64,000 bases of DNA from Bacillota bacterium (lineage in GTDB: Bacteria; Bacillota; Sulfobacillia; JACIYH01): positions 1-64,000 of the forward strand of contig JASEFA010000010.1 of the NCBI GenBank assembly GCA_030019365.1, given 5' to 3'. The notes below the pieces were generated by a model, which was given only the letters and a program-made list of their open reading frames with translations, did not search any database and was not told the DNA's origin. A program made the position numbers and the translations under genes. Below, piece by piece: positions 1 through 9,051 of this stretch (position 1 is its first letter; every line of letters starts with the position of its first letter).

Positions 1-112
1 AAATAGAGGCAGCCTTCACCTTCACCAGTACCTCGCCCGGACCCGGCCGGGGCACGTCCACCTGGCACAGCTCGGCGCCGGGGCCCGGTGCCGCCTTGAG
101 CACCGCTTTCAT
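1..112 (-). CDS. Zinc-type alcohol/threonine dehydrogenase, N-terminal fragment cut by window edge
   Basis: The first 37 codons of a gene that runs off the left edge are visible, starting [15 protein letters not shown] and continuing [16 protein letters not shown]. This is the usual N-terminal beta strand and [10 protein letters not shown] turn of medium-chain dehydrogenases such as L-threonine 3-dehydrogenase and sorbitol/alcohol dehydrogenases. The zinc-binding region would lie outside the window, so the substrate cannot be assigned. A purine-rich GAGGTGGGGGG stretch lies upstream of the ATG at 110-112. An overlapping earlier ATG is in another frame. Confidence 0.8.
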   Translation of the reverse strand, partial: MKAVLKAAPGPGAELCQVDVPRPGPGEVLVKVKAASI

Positions 113-236
113 CTGCCCATACCCCCCACCTCGTCCCCTCCCCGCAGCCCACTCAAGGAGCCGCCCGCAGCCGGATTGCTGCCCGCTCGCTCGGCGGGCG
201 CATTACCGTCACGGGAACTCGAGCAGCCGGATTCCG

Positions 237-1133
237 TTACCCTCGCCTGCTTCTCGCGCAGCACGATCCCTGCCCATCGCCCGCGCTATCAGCCCGCCCA
301 GCGTCGGTCTCAAGCCCCCTGATGAATGCAACCAGGTTGTCCAGGAGGGCACGGTAGTACTCACGGCCCATGACCTCATCGGCCGTTGTCGCATCCCCCA
401 CCACGCCCGTCTCGCCGCCACGCCGCCGGAACTCCTCCACGGTGGGCGGCACCACGACCCGGTCGGCCTCAACATAGGGGTCACCTTGGTGGAAGGGTGA
501 TGCTGGTGGCACGTTCCTAACCAAGCTCGCCCGGTCGACCAAGTCGGGTCGTATAACCATCATAGTCGCCGTCTCCAGCTCGTCAGCGTGTCCAATTCCC
601 CCTGGTGCCGATCGCCGCAGCCGCCGAGCCGCCAGTTCTCCGATGAGAAAAGGGTCCACTATGGCCACGTATGCCCCCGTCCGCTGGCGAACCGCTGCTG
701 CAGCAATCTGGAGCGGCGCCAGATTTGCTTGCCGGTGGCCGTTCACGATGACAATCTTCCTGAACCCGTGCTGAACGAGGCTCAAACAGACGTCGTTCAC
801 CACCGATATCAGCGTGTCCGGTTGCAAGCTCACCGTCCCGGGATATGCCATGTGGTGAGGGGACCAGCCGTACCATACCGGGGGAGCTACCACGACGCCT
901 ACGTCGCGACCTGCATCCAGGGCGAGCTGTATGGCCACCATGGCATCTGTTCCCAGGGGCAGATGGAAACCGTGCTGCTCCACCGCCCCCGCGGGCACAA
1001 CGACGATGTCCTTGTGCGCCAGGTACTGCCGGACCTCGGGCCACCGTAGCTCCTCAAGCCTGACCGTGCTAAGAACATACCCCGACTCCTGCTGCACCCT
1101 TCCTGCTCCTTTCTTGGCGGACTCTCCCGTCAA
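237..1133 (-). CDS. Creatininase family amidohydrolase
   Basis: A 298-residue protein with the creatininase fold signatures: GAVEQHGFHLPLGTD near residues 48-62 (metal-binding Glu and His), a WSPHHMAYPGT segment, VNGHRQAN near 130, and HADELET, which supplies further metal ligands. Family members are Zn/Mn-dependent hydrolases of cyclic or linear amides (creatinine amidohydrolase, FAPy deformylase, MftE). The usual NGHGGN is NGHRQAN here, so the substrate is uncertain. Its start overlaps the stop of the upstream livF by four bases (ATGA), making it the last gene of the amino-acid ABC transporter operon. That suggests it acts on whatever the transporter brings in. This substrate link is inferred from position only. 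Confidence 0.85.
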   Translation of the reverse strand: MTGESAKKGAGRVQQESGYVLSTVRLEELRWPEVRQYLAHKDIVVVPAGAVEQHGFHLPLGTDAMVAIQLALDAGRDVGVVVAPPVWYGWSPHHMAYPGTVSLQPDTLISVVNDVCLSLVQHGFRKIVIVNGHRQANLAPLQIAAAAVRQRTGAYVAIVDPFLIGELAARRLRRSAPGGIGHADELETATMMVIRPDLVDRASLVRNVPPASPFHQGDPYVEADRVVVPPTVEEFRRRGGETGVVGDATTADEVMGREYYRALLDNLVAFIRGLETDAGRADSAGDGQGSCCARSRRG

Positions 1134-1864
1134 ATCCCCAGGTATGCACGCTCGAGCTCGGGATCCGACAGAAGATCGTTTCCAGCACCTGACACAGCTA
1201 CAGATCCACTTTCCAGAACATAGGCAAAATCAGCTATGCTCAAGGCCATCGCCGCATTCTGCTCCACCAGGAGTACCGACTTGCCCTCCTCCCGAATCCT
1301 CACGATAATGCGGAACAACCCTTCCACGAGGAGGGGGGCCAGGCCCATTGAGGGCTCATCCATGAGAAGCAAGTCTGGTGCCGACATAAGCGCCCGAGCT
1401 ATGGCCAGCATTTGCTGCTCTCCCCCTGAGAGCGTTCCAGCCGCTTGCCTCCACCTCTCTTTCAGCACCGGAAACAGCCCCAGAACCCAGTCGAGATCTC
1501 TGTGCATTGCCACCCGATCGCGGCGCGCGTAGGCACCCATCTCCAGGTTTTCCGCAACGCTCATCTGCGGGAAAACGCGCCTTCCCTCCGGTACCATAGC
1601 CACCCCATGGCGTACCACCTGGTCGGGGCGCAACCCCACCAAGCTCCTACCCTGCCACGTGATGCCACCCCGCCAGGGGCGCAAGACGCCCGAGACGCAC
1701 CTCAGCATCGTGGTCTTCCCCGCGCCATTGGCCCCGATAAGTGCGGTGATGGTACCTCCTTTCACGGTCAACGAAACACCGTGCAGCACCTCCGTCTCCC
1801 CGTATCCGGCCGCCACGTCCACCAGTTCAAGCAACCGAACCGGCCCCCTTCCCCAGGTAGGCAC
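1130..1864 (-). CDS. livF: Branched-chain-type amino acid ABC transporter, ATPase LivF
   Basis: ATP-binding subunit of the HAAT (Liv) importer family. It has Walker A GANGAGKTT near residue 42, the signature LSGGEQQ, Walker B LLLMDEP followed by SMGLAP, and an H-loop replaced by the LivF-typical LLVEQN. About 234-244 residues is normal for LivF. The longest reading starts at GTG 1864, inside the end of livG. A TTG at 1832-1834 that overlaps the livG stop and follows GGGGAAGGGGG would give MLELVDVAAGYG and is an equally plausible start. It works with LivG, LivH, LivM and the binding protein encoded upstream. Confidence 0.92.
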   Translation of the reverse strand: MPTWGRGPVRLLELVDVAAGYGETEVLHGVSLTVKGGTITALIGANGAGKTTMLRCVSGVLRPWRGGITWQGRSLVGLRPDQVVRHGVAMVPEGRRVFPQMSVAENLEMGAYARRDRVAMHRDLDWVLGLFPVLKERWRQAAGTLSGGEQQMLAIARALMSAPDLLLMDEPSMGLAPLLVEGLFRIIVRIREEGKSVLLVEQNAAMALSIADFAYVLESGSVAVSGAGNDLLSDPELERAYLGI

Positions 1865-2621
1865 GGATCACATCCGGGTGATTGCGGACGGTTGCAGGGG
1901 GTCCCTCCGCAATCTTCCTGCCGTGATCGAGCACGGTGATCGAATCGCATAAGTGCATGACCAGCTTCATGTCGTGCTCGATCAACACTACGGTGTAGCC
2001 GCGGCCTCGCAATTGCCCCACAAGCCCCAGAAGGTTCAGTTTCTCGCCAGGATTCATACCGGCCCCCGGCTCATCCAGCAGTAGCAGCCTCGAATCGGCC
2101 GCCAGGGCTCGAGCCAGCTCAACCAGGCGCTGCTGGCCGTAAGGCAGGTGACGGGCCAGTTCACCAGCCTTCGCCTCCAGGCCCACGAAGGCCAGTGCTT
2201 CCCTGGCTTTCCGCCGCGCCTCTGCCTCGACCAGTCTCGCTGCAGATGTCCCCAGCAACACGGAGAGGACATATGTCGGGGTTCGGGAATGCTGAGCCAC
2301 AAGCACGTTCTCCTCGACCGTCATATCCCGGAACAGCCGGATGTTCTGAAAAGTTCTGGACATACCCAGCGGCACCAGTTGGTGGGGGCTCATGGGCGGA
2401 AGTGACCTGCCCTCGAAGCAGATCCTGCCTCGATCGGGTCTCGTCATGCCCGTAATCACATTGAAAAGGGTCGTCTTGCCGGCACCATTCGGGCCAATGA
2501 TGCCGTGAACGGTACCGCGCTTGACCCACATATCCACGCCTTCAAGCGCTTGTAACCCCCCGAATCTCTTGGAGATCCCGTCTACCTCGAGGATGCGGTC
2601 ATCACCCGCCACCTGGCTCAC
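1827..2621 (-). CDS. livG: Branched-chain-type amino acid ABC transporter, ATPase LivG
   Basis: A 264-residue ATPase subunit. Walker A is GPNGAGKTT near 44, followed by LFNVITG, then the LivG-specific FQNIRLF. The signature is LPYGQQR and Walker B is LLLLDEPGAGMNP, with LIEHDMKLVM as H-loop. The LPYGQQR signature and GMNP stretch separate LivG from LivF. The start ATG overlaps the livM stop by four bases, so the operon is translationally coupled. The protein is expected on the cytoplasmic face, powering uptake through LivHM. Confidence 0.94.
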   Translation of the reverse strand: MSQVAGDDRILEVDGISKRFGGLQALEGVDMWVKRGTVHGIIGPNGAGKTTLFNVITGMTRPDRGRICFEGRSLPPMSPHQLVPLGMSRTFQNIRLFRDMTVEENVLVAQHSRTPTYVLSVLLGTSAARLVEAEARRKAREALAFVGLEAKAGELARHLPYGQQRLVELARALAADSRLLLLDEPGAGMNPGEKLNLLGLVGQLRGRGYTVVLIEHDMKLVMHLCDSITVLDHGRKIAEGPPATVRNHPDVIRAYLGKGAGSVA

Positions 2622-3604
2622 TCCCTCTCACCCCTGACCCCACGAGAACCCCGCCTCCACCGGCGAATCAAGCCCATAACGAGGCCGGTGACGCCCTGGG
2701 GCAGGAAAACGACAGTGCAGATGAGGATGAGGCCGTAAATGATGAGACGGTAGCTCTGGAAGGGACGCAACAACTCGGACAGTACGGTAAGCGCGAAGGC
2801 TCCCACCAGGGCCCCCCACACCCCCCTGTTCCCGCCCACTACCGACATGCAAAGGTACCCAACCGAATCATCGAACGTGAAGCTATCGGGGCTGGCCACG
2901 CTGGTGAAGGGACCGTACATCGCCCCGGCCAGACCCGCGTACGCTGCACTGATGGCAAAGGCAGCCACCTTGTACACGTTCACCGGGACTCCCATGGCTT
3001 CGGCGGCCACATCGTCCTCCCTGATGGCCACCAGCGCTCTACCGATTTTCGAGGCGGACAGGCGGAGAGCTGCAGCCACGCCCACGGCCACCAAGGCCAC
3101 AACCAGGTAGAAAAACCTTCGCTCGTCGCTTACCCGCAGGCCCACAAACGCCGGCACAGGAATGCCAGTCAGCCCCGCAGCTCCCCGTGTCACCGGGACC
3201 CAGTTGACGAGCACCAACCTCACGATCTCCCCGAAACCTACCGTGGCCATCACCAGGTACGGCCCGCGCAGCTTCATGGCCGGGATGCCAAATGCGAGGC
3301 CACAGACAACCGCCAGCAACACTCCCGCCAGAACAGAGGGCCAGAAAGGCATGTTGAGTCTTAACATCAGGAGAGCACAGGTGTAGGCCCCCACTGCCAT
3401 GAATCCCGCCTGGCCCATGGACACCTGTCCGGTATACCCGGACAAGATGTTCAACCCCAGTGTTATAAGCGTGTAGAGCCCAACCAGATTGATAATATGC
3501 ATGTGGTACGGGCTGGTGACCAGCCAGGGTACCGCAGCCAGGAACACAGCAATTGCCAGCCGCAACAGCCACGCACGCTTCACGCTACCCACCACCAGCC
3601 TCAC
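2618..3604 (-). CDS. livM: Branched-chain-type amino acid ABC transporter, permease LivM
   Basis: A hydrophobic permease of about 328 residues with multiple membrane spans and the LivM loop motifs LNILSGYTGQVSMGQAGFM and MKLRGPYLVMATVGFGEIVR, the latter coupling to the ATPases. The open frame extends upstream to 3652, which would overlap livH by 52 bases. I prefer the GTG at 3602-3604, which forms a GTGA overlap with the livH stop and follows AGAAGG. The frame has no charged insertions and looks intact. Confidence 0.9.
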   Translation of the reverse strand: MRLVVGSVKRAWLLRLAIAVFLAAVPWLVTSPYHMHIINLVGLYTLITLGLNILSGYTGQVSMGQAGFMAVGAYTCALLMLRLNMPFWPSVLAGVLLAVVCGLAFGIPAMKLRGPYLVMATVGFGEIVRLVLVNWVPVTRGAAGLTGIPVPAFVGLRVSDERRFFYLVVALVAVGVAAALRLSASKIGRALVAIREDDVAAEAMGVPVNVYKVAAFAISAAYAGLAGAMYGPFTSVASPDSFTFDDSVGYLCMSVVGGNRGVWGALVGAFALTVLSELLRPFQSYRLIIYGLILICTVVFLPQGVTGLVMGLIRRWRRGSRGVRGERE

Positions 3605-4470
3605 ACCTTCTGGCGCGCTTCCCGCGACAGCAGTCCCGAAGGCTTCAACCAAAGGATCAGGATCAACACCGCAAAGGCAATCGCGTCCCGATAACCCGAA
3701 CTGATAAGCCCGCTGGCTGCGGCCTCGATTACACCCAGTGCAAAACCGCCTGCTATCGCTCCGGGGATGTTTCCCAGCCCGCCGACCACGGCGGCGACAA
3801 ACCCCTTCAACCCGATAGCCGCACCCATGCTGAAGGTCACGAAGAACAGGGGAGCAACCAGAGCTCCCGCAGCAGCACCAAGAGCCGCGCTGGCCGCAAA
3901 CGCCACTGCATCGGACCGCTCAGCATGCACACCCATCAGGCTCGCCGCCATGCGGTCCTGCGCCACCGCTCGCAGGGCCTTACCCTCTCTCGTGTACCGC
4001 AGGAAGTACTGAAGCATCAGCATGATAAGCACCCCGAGTGCCACGATGAGCATGTCCTGCGGCACGAGCCTCAAGCCCCCCACCTCCACCGTCCGCGAAC
4101 CGAGAGGTGGTGGAAAGGGCTGGGCATCGGGACCCCAGATGGCAAGCGCAGCATTCCGGCAGATAATCGCCACACCCAGGGTCGCTATCACCACATTGAT
4201 GGGCGGGGAATTCCGCCTTCGAAGCGGCCTCAGCACCCCGCGCTCGATCAGGACACCCACAAGGGCAATACCGCCCATGGCGAGGAGCATCGCGACCGGG
4301 AAGTTGACTCTTACCACCTGGTACAGGGTAAACCCCAGGTAGGCACCCAGCATAACCATGTCACCCTGAGCCCAGTTGAGGACGCCAGCCGCTGCGTAGA
4401 TCAGGCTGTAGCCGAGTGCCACCAGTGCGTAAATTGCCCCCATCGGCAAGCCATTCAATACGTACTGCAT
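3601..4470 (-). CDS. livH: Branched-chain-type amino acid ABC transporter, permease LivH
   Basis: A 289-residue permease starting MQYVLNGLPMGAIYALVALG, followed by VLNWAQGDMVMLGAYLG, the classic LivH N-terminus. The C-terminal region has GLKGFVAAVVGGLGNIPGA, the LivH cytoplasmic loop. It is a permease partner of LivM. It is the first gene after a perfect 14-bp stem-loop that separates it from the binding-protein gene, an arrangement that often lets cells make more binding protein than membrane complex. Confidence 0.94.
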   Translation of the reverse strand: MQYVLNGLPMGAIYALVALGYSLIYAAAGVLNWAQGDMVMLGAYLGFTLYQVVRVNFPVAMLLAMGGIALVGVLIERGVLRPLRRRNSPPINVVIATLGVAIICRNAALAIWGPDAQPFPPPLGSRTVEVGGLRLVPQDMLIVALGVLIMLMLQYFLRYTREGKALRAVAQDRMAASLMGVHAERSDAVAFAASAALGAAAGALVAPLFFVTFSMGAAIGLKGFVAAVVGGLGNIPGAIAGGFALGVIEAAASGLISSGYRDAIAFAVLILILWLKPSGLLSREARQKV

Positions 4471-4494
4471 GCCAAATGCGGCCTCCCTGCCATA

Positions 4495-4528
4495 GCCGGT
4501 CTCCAGGGCCTAACCCCTGGAGACCGGC
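4495..4528 (-). promoter_or_regulatory. Intergenic stem-loop between livJ and livH
   Basis: A perfect 14-bp inverted repeat (arms 4495-4508 and 4515-4528, GCCGGTCTCCAGGG and its complement) with a 6-nt loop lies in the 76-bp gap between the binding-protein stop and the livH start. No run of T follows on the minus strand, so it is unlikely to be a full Rho-independent terminator. It is better read as a processing or 3'-end stabilising element, or a partial attenuator, that sets the ratio of binding protein to permease. Confidence 0.7.
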
Positions 4529-4546
4529 ATAGCAATACTCTGAGGG

Positions 4547-5716
4547 CTACGGGCTGATTGCGACCGGTCGAACCAGCACGAACTTGCCCCCCTTGATGGC
4601 AGTTATCAGAACCCGCTTCCCGACATCATCGCCCTTTGTGTTGAACCGCGCATTCCCCGTGACCCCGGACAGGCCAGCAGTTGCGGCAATGGCGTCTCTG
4701 AGAGCTTTCGGTTCAGTGCTGTTTGCCCTCTTGACGGCATCGGCGATAACGTAAACCGTGTCGTAGGCCTGGGCGGCATGGGGGATAGGGTTATCACCAT
4801 ACTTCTGCCGCCACTTGGTCACAAAGTCACGCACCCTCGCGTCGTCGGCGTCCGGAAGGAAGGACTGGGTGAGGATCATGCCTTCCACTGCTTCTCCGCC
4901 CAGTTCCATGAGCTTGGCAGCAGCCATTCCCGACGCCCCAAACAGCTGACCGGTGAAGCCCAGTTGCCTGGCCTGGCGCGCTACAAGGGCAGCCTCAGTA
5001 TACAGGCCCCACAGAAATATCGCCTCGGCACCACCGTCCTTTGCCGCAATGATTTGGGGCTTGAAGTCCTTGTCCCCGTTGTTATACGTTGACGTGGACA
5101 CCAATTGCAGGCCCAACTCGCCCGCTGCTCTGGCCAGCAACTTGGCTCCGCTCTGACCGTAATCGTCCGCAGCGGTGAGCGTCGCAGCCTTCTTCAACCC
5201 GAGAGTCCTGACCGCGTATTCCACCACGGCGCGAGCCTGGAACTCGTCGTTCACCGCAGTGCGGAAAATCCAGGGACTAGCCTGCTCGGTAATCGCAGCA
5301 CCCGTAGAGCCGGCTGTAATTTGAGGTACTCCCGCCCGCTGGGTAACCACCATGTCTGCCAGAGTGCACGAGCTGTTGATAGCGCCGATAATCACGTCGC
5401 ACTTCGACTGCTGAATCAGCTTCGTGGTAGCATTTGCCGACTTCGTGGGGTTGCCCTCATCGTCCTCAAAGAACGCCTCTAGCTTCCAGGCCCCCGGTCC
5501 GCTTGAGGTGTTGATTTCATCGACTGCCATCTGCACAGCCTTGCGCTGCGCCTGCCCGAGCTGGGCGGAACCACCGGATTCAGGACCCACGACCCCAATC
5601 CGCAAAGTTTTCTCGCTGCCGCCCTTCGCACATCCGGCCACTCCAACCATCCCTGCTGACACGACGCCTACCATCAGGAGCAACGCAACCCGCCTCACGA
5701 TACGAGATCTAACCAC
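4547..5716 (-). CDS. livJ: Branched-chain-type amino acid ABC transporter, substrate-binding lipoprotein LivJ
   Basis: A 389-residue extracytoplasmic binding protein of the Leu/Ile/Val family (periplasmic-binding fold type I). It has a basic N-terminus, a hydrophobic core and a lipobox ending VAGC at about residue 29, then KGGSEKTLRIGVVGPESG. The family pattern of GPxSG, AINSSCTLA and FRTAVNDEFQ is present. It is the first gene of the transporter operon, directly downstream of an IclR regulator gene on the same strand. The natural ligand cannot be told from sequence. HAAT proteins bind branched-chain or aromatic amino acids, amides or aromatic acids. Confidence 0.93.
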   Translation of the reverse strand: MVRSRIVRRVALLLMVGVVSAGMVGVAGCAKGGSEKTLRIGVVGPESGGSAQLGQAQRKAVQMAVDEINTSSGPGAWKLEAFFEDDEGNPTKSANATTKLIQQSKCDVIIGAINSSCTLADMVVTQRAGVPQITAGSTGAAITEQASPWIFRTAVNDEFQARAVVEYAVRTLGLKKAATLTAADDYGQSGAKLLARAAGELGLQLVSTSTYNNGDKDFKPQIIAAKDGGAEAIFLWGLYTEAALVARQARQLGFTGQLFGASGMAAAKLMELGGEAVEGMILTQSFLPDADDARVRDFVTKWRQKYGDNPIPHAAQAYDTVYVIADAVKRANSTEPKALRDAIAATAGLSGVTGNARFNTKGDDVGKRVLITAIKGGKFVLVRPVAISP

Positions 5717-5754
5717 CGTTCACCGCCTCCTGGTAATGGATGCTACCCGCGGCC

Positions 5755-6579
5755 TTAGTGGCTTTGGGCCCAAACCCCACCCTCATTCGAGTTGGGCCTA
5801 GCCCGGAATCCCATCTCCGCAGAAATCTCCGCCGCCGCCTCCCGCGAGCACTTCACGAGCTCACTCAGATCTTCGTTACGGAAATGCCATTCGGGGCCAG
5901 CAAGGCTAAGGGCTGCCACCACCTCCCTCGTGTGGTCCCTTACCGGAACCGCCACTGCGGCGGTCTCGGGCTCAAGTTCCCCGTAACCCGTGCTGAACCC
6001 GGTGCGCCGGACCTCCCGGATTAACCGCCAGATCTGGTCAACGTCAGCCACAGTATTCGGCGTGAACTTGACCAAGCTGGCGCAACGCAGGTACGCAGCG
6101 ACCTCTTCATCCGTACAGTAAGCGAGGAGTAGCCGGGGGCACGCGGCCACGTGCAGCGGTACACGCCTCCCAACCCTGGTATAAAGCCGCACCGGACGGT
6201 TTGACTCCACCTTCTCCACGTAAACAGCCTGATCCCCGTCCCTCACAACCAGGTGCACCGCCAGTTCCGTACGATCTCGCAACCTCTCCATCACCGGGTA
6301 CGCGATGCGGCGCAGTTCCAGCCCCTCCCGCACGATCTCCGCCAGCTCAATAAACTTCAAGGACAGGCTGTACCGTGCACCCTCAACCTTTCTGACGTAA
6401 CCCCGCTCATCTAGGGGCGCGATAAGTCTGTAGATGCTCGTCCTCGCAACACCCAACAACTCCGCAATTTCCGCAACTCCCAAGGGTTTTTGCGAGCGGC
6501 CCAATACGTCTATGAGGGCCAGGGACTTGTCGACCATTGAAGGCTTCCTTGTTCGCGTTGCGGACAATCTGTCCACCAC
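5755..6579 (-). CDS. IclR family transcriptional regulator
   Basis: A 274-residue protein with an N-terminal winged helix (KPLGVAEIAELLGVARTSIYRLI near residues 31-53) and an IclR effector domain (PVMERLRDRTELAVHLVVRDG, then YVEKVES, RVGRRVPLHVAACPRLLLAY). This dimeric family usually represses a neighbouring catabolic or uptake operon until a small acid binds. It lies just upstream of and on the same strand as the livJ-H-M-G-F-creatininase operon (38 bp), so it probably controls that operon and its own synthesis. A second possible start is Met15 (MVDKSLAL) at 6537. Confidence 0.9.
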   Translation of the reverse strand: MVDRLSATRTRKPSMVDKSLALIDVLGRSQKPLGVAEIAELLGVARTSIYRLIAPLDERGYVRKVEGARYSLSLKFIELAEIVREGLELRRIAYPVMERLRDRTELAVHLVVRDGDQAVYVEKVESNRPVRLYTRVGRRVPLHVAACPRLLLAYCTDEEVAAYLRCASLVKFTPNTVADVDQIWRLIREVRRTGFSTGYGELEPETAAVAVPVRDHTREVVAALSLAGPEWHFRNEDLSELVKCSREAAAEISAEMGFRARPNSNEGGVWAQSH

Positions 6580-6639
6580 CTGAACTTGTTATTCGACGCC
6601 GCCCCCGCGTTCTCCTCCTTGGGCTCTCTCCCTTTGCCT

Positions 6640-6760
6640 CAGCTTTTCCGCAAGGGGGATGGGGCGCCACCACCAGCGCATTGCCTTCATTAGCCTCACC
6701 ATTGCCGAGGAAATGGGCCTGGACGACGAATGGCGTACCACCATGAAAGGCTGGGCGGGT
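6640..6760 (+). pseudogene. HD-domain hydrolase/HD-GYP remnant
   Basis: A short plus-strand stretch reads RGMGRHHQRIAFISLTIAE then EMGLDDEWR, which resembles the first helix of HD and HD-GYP phosphohydrolases (HxxRVAxLALxIAEEMGL). Neither the HD pair nor a longer frame follows. It is read as a decayed fragment. The similarity is short, so confidence is modest. Confidence 0.4.
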
Positions 6761-7082
6761 CAGGCGCTGGTGCTGGAGCGTGACCGGGGAATTGGGACAG
6801 GCTCTGTGCACGGTATGAGTCCGGGTGTCCGACGGCGGGCGCCTCATCTCCTCCGGGGTGAGAGCCTGAGGACCACCGCCACAAACAGGCGGGGCTCGGT
6901 GCGGCGGCTGCGGTGGGTGCCAGAGACCGTCAGGTGCTGCTGACGGCGCCGCGCGCAAGGGCTACGCGCTTCCTAACAGCACCACGACCCGCTGGTGGCA
7001 CCGGTGTACTACAGCACCGGCTGCAGCGCCCGCCGGGCCACTTCAGCCACCCCCAGACAGCCGGAAGCGGTCCGGGGCTAGC
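6761..7082. other. Gene-free stretch
   Basis: About 320 bases between the HD-like remnant and thiC. I see no convincing reading frame, RNA element or repeat here. The open frames crossing it are rich in Arg and Pro and look like GC-rich background. Confidence 0.5.
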
Positions 7083-8444
7083 TCAACGAGAGCGGCAAGT
7101 TCGCCCGCCTTCCTGCTCAGTCCCTGCTTGGCGCAAAATACCTGAGTCCTCCAGGAATTCGCTTACCAGGCGCATGGCACAGTATGGCCCGCACATGGAG
7201 CATTCGACCCTGCAATCGGCCGCTACCCCGGGGTTCTTCCGCTCCCACAGCGACCGGGCCCGCTGGGGGTCGATGGCCAGTTCCAGCTGTCTGGCCCAGT
7301 CCAGGGCCTTGCGAGCCCGTGCCATCTCCCGGTCCCACTCCCAGGCCGAGGCGATTCCCTTGGCCAGATCGGCGGCGTGGGCGGCGATGCGAGCCGCCAC
7401 CACCCCTTCCCTGACTTCCTCAGGGTCCGGCAGGCCCAGGTGCTCCGCGGGGGTGACGTAGCAGATGAAGTCCGCTCCGGCGGCCCCGGCCAGCGCACCT
7501 CCGATGGCCGCGGTCACGTGGTCCCAACCGGGCGCCACGTCGGTGACCAGGGGGCCCAGCACGTAGAAGGGAGCGCCGTGGCACAGGCGCTTCTGCAGCC
7601 TGACGTTGGCCTCGATCTGGGGCAGGGGGACGTGACCAGGCCCCTCCACCATCACCTGTACGCCTGCCCGCCGGGCCTCGTCCACCAGTTCACCCAGGGT
7701 GAGCAGTTCTTCAGTTTGCGCGCGATCGGTGGCATCCGCCAAACAGCCCGGCCGCATCCCGTCGCCCAGACTCAGGGTGACGTCGTGGCGACGGGCAATC
7801 TCCAGCAGGCGGTCGAAGCGCTCGTACAGGGGATTCTCCTGGCCGTGATGCAGCATCCAGCCGATGAGCAGCGCCCCACCCCGGCTGACCACATCCGTGA
7901 TCCGACCCTCACGGCGCAGGCGGTCGAGCGCGTACCGCGTGACCCCGCAGTGCACGGTCACGAAGTCGACCCCCGAGGCGGCATGCTCCTCGATCACTTC
8001 CCACAGCTCCCCGGCATCCATCTGTACGATGGAGCCGTGCCGTGCCTGCGCCCGGACCGCCGCTTCGTAGACAGGTACCGTACCCACCGGCACCGGGGAC
8101 GCCTCCAGCACCAGACGCCGACAACGGGCCACCACCTCAGGGTCGCCCGTGCTCAAGTCCATGAGGGCATCGGCCCCGGCCTCGAGGGCCGCCTGAAGCT
8201 TCGCCTCTTCGCGCTCCAGGTTGGGAAACTCCGTGGACACTCCCAGGTTGGCGTTCACCTTGGTGCGCAGCTCCGCTCCTATGCCGCGGGGGAGGAGGGC
8301 ACCATGATCCGGGTTCGCCGGGATGACGGTCGTGCCCGCCGCCACCGCCCCCCTCACCTGCTCGGGGGAAAGGCCCTCTTCTTCCGCTACCCGGATCATC
8401 GCCGGGGAAATCATGCCCTGCCTGGCCATCTCCAGTTGCGTCAT
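7083..8444 (-). CDS. thiC: Phosphomethylpyrimidine synthase ThiC
   Basis: Radical-SAM enzyme that converts aminoimidazole ribotide to hydroxymethylpyrimidine phosphate in thiamine synthesis. The 453-residue reading starts at ATG 8442-8444 ([16 protein letters not shown]), after GGGGAG. The open frame continues upstream through the riboswitch, and that extension is not protein. Typical segments are [49 protein letters not shown] and EGPGHVPL. The cluster motif CSMCGPYC near residue 415 has CX2CX3C spacing, as in the shorter anaerobe-type ThiC. A TPP riboswitch lies directly upstream. Confidence 0.96.
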   Translation of the reverse strand: MTQLEMARQGMISPAMIRVAEEEGLSPEQVRGAVAAGTTVIPANPDHGALLPRGIGAELRTKVNANLGVSTEFPNLEREEAKLQAALEAGADALMDLSTGDPEVVARCRRLVLEASPVPVGTVPVYEAAVRAQARHGSIVQMDAGELWEVIEEHAASGVDFVTVHCGVTRYALDRLRREGRITDVVSRGGALLIGWMLHHGQENPLYERFDRLLEIARRHDVTLSLGDGMRPGCLADATDRAQTEELLTLGELVDEARRAGVQVMVEGPGHVPLPQIEANVRLQKRLCHGAPFYVLGPLVTDVAPGWDHVTAAIGGALAGAAGADFICYVTPAEHLGLPDPEEVREGVVAARIAAHAADLAKGIASAWEWDREMARARKALDWARQLELAIDPQRARSLWERKNPGVAADCRVECSMCGPYCAMRLVSEFLEDSGILRQAGTEQEGGRTCRSR

Positions 8445-8536
8445 GGCGCATCGCTCCCCTGGCCACCGGGACCCAGCAGGCCTGAGGGTCTCGAACCACC
8501 CAGGGCCGCCCCGGAAAGAGCGGCCCGACGAGGTCC

Positions 8537-8620
8537 GCCACTTCCCTCCGCTGGCATTACCCAGATCAGGTTCCAGGGTTGAGGGCAAGCCCTCTCTCAG
8601 CCCGAGGCACCCCTAGTGGC
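8537..8620 (-). promoter_or_regulatory. TPP (THI-element) riboswitch upstream of thiC
   Basis: On the minus strand the leader contains the hallmark TPP-riboswitch core: GGGGTGCC, then GGCTGAGA, then ACCTGATCTGGGTAATGCC and AGCGGAGGGA. The closing P1 helix is GCCACT (8620-8615) with AGTGGC (8542-8537). About 90 bases separate it from the thiC ATG. That gap holds a hairpin (GGGCCGC with GCGGCCC, near 8500-8525) without a T-run, so control by occlusion of ribosome binding is more likely than termination. Confidence 0.95.
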
Positions 8621-8640
8621 CTTTGTTCTTTTCCGACCTG

Positions 8641-8646
8641 ATCATA
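8641..8646 (-). promoter_or_regulatory. Candidate -10 box for the thiC leader
   Basis: TATGAT on the minus strand lies about 20 bases before the riboswitch P1 helix, at a suitable distance for a transcript that starts near 8634. The matching -35 region is weak and GC-rich, so only the -10 is proposed. Confidence 0.45.
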
Positions 8647-8825
8647 GCACACTTCGTCCCCCGCGGGGAACTTTCTCGGCTTCCCGTGCTCGGCTTCAGG
8701 GGGCAAGAGCACCGGCTGGCTTGATGCCGGGCCTGTGCAGGCAATCCAGGATGGCATGGCACGCGCGCTCAGCGCACCTTCGCAGTCATCTTCCTTGACG
8801 ACCGCCCCCCTCGCGGCATGCCGCC

Positions 8826-9050
8826 ACGCGAAATCTCTTCATCCAGGTTCAGAGGCTGACCGTTCCGCTCGGCGATGAAGGGTCCACTGACCCGGGTGAA
8901 GGGACGCGTGGAGAGCCTGATTTTGGCCTCTTCCGCCGCTCGCGTCCTGCGGGCGAGGGCGCGCCGGTCCTGGCGCAGGTCCACCCCGTGGCGGTCCGCA
9001 AAACGACGGCACAGGAAATCTACCAGACACGCGTCGAAGTCTTCTCCTCC
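8826..9050 (-). pseudogene. DnaK (Hsp70) ATPase-domain fragment
   Basis: About 75 codons read GGEDFDACLVDFL, then HGVDLRQDRRAL, AAEEAKIRLS and GQPLNLDEEISR. These match the middle of the DnaK nucleotide-binding domain (GGEDFD, then DLxxDxxALxRLxxAAExAKIxLS). No flanking DnaK sequence is present, and the frame ends 19 codons later in unrelated residues. Its upstream edge abuts a larE fragment in another reading frame, so the piece is a deletion or rearrangement product, not a gene. Confidence 0.8.
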
Positions 9051-9051
9051 G

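Noticed and set aside
4495-4528. Rho-independent terminator after livJ
   Set aside because: The 14-bp stem is perfect but has no downstream T-run, and the permease genes that follow need read-through. It is kept as a regulatory stem-loop.
8445-8588. N-terminal 48-residue extension of ThiC
   Set aside because: This frame crosses the TPP riboswitch core. ThiC proteins of this type start near [10 protein letters not shown].
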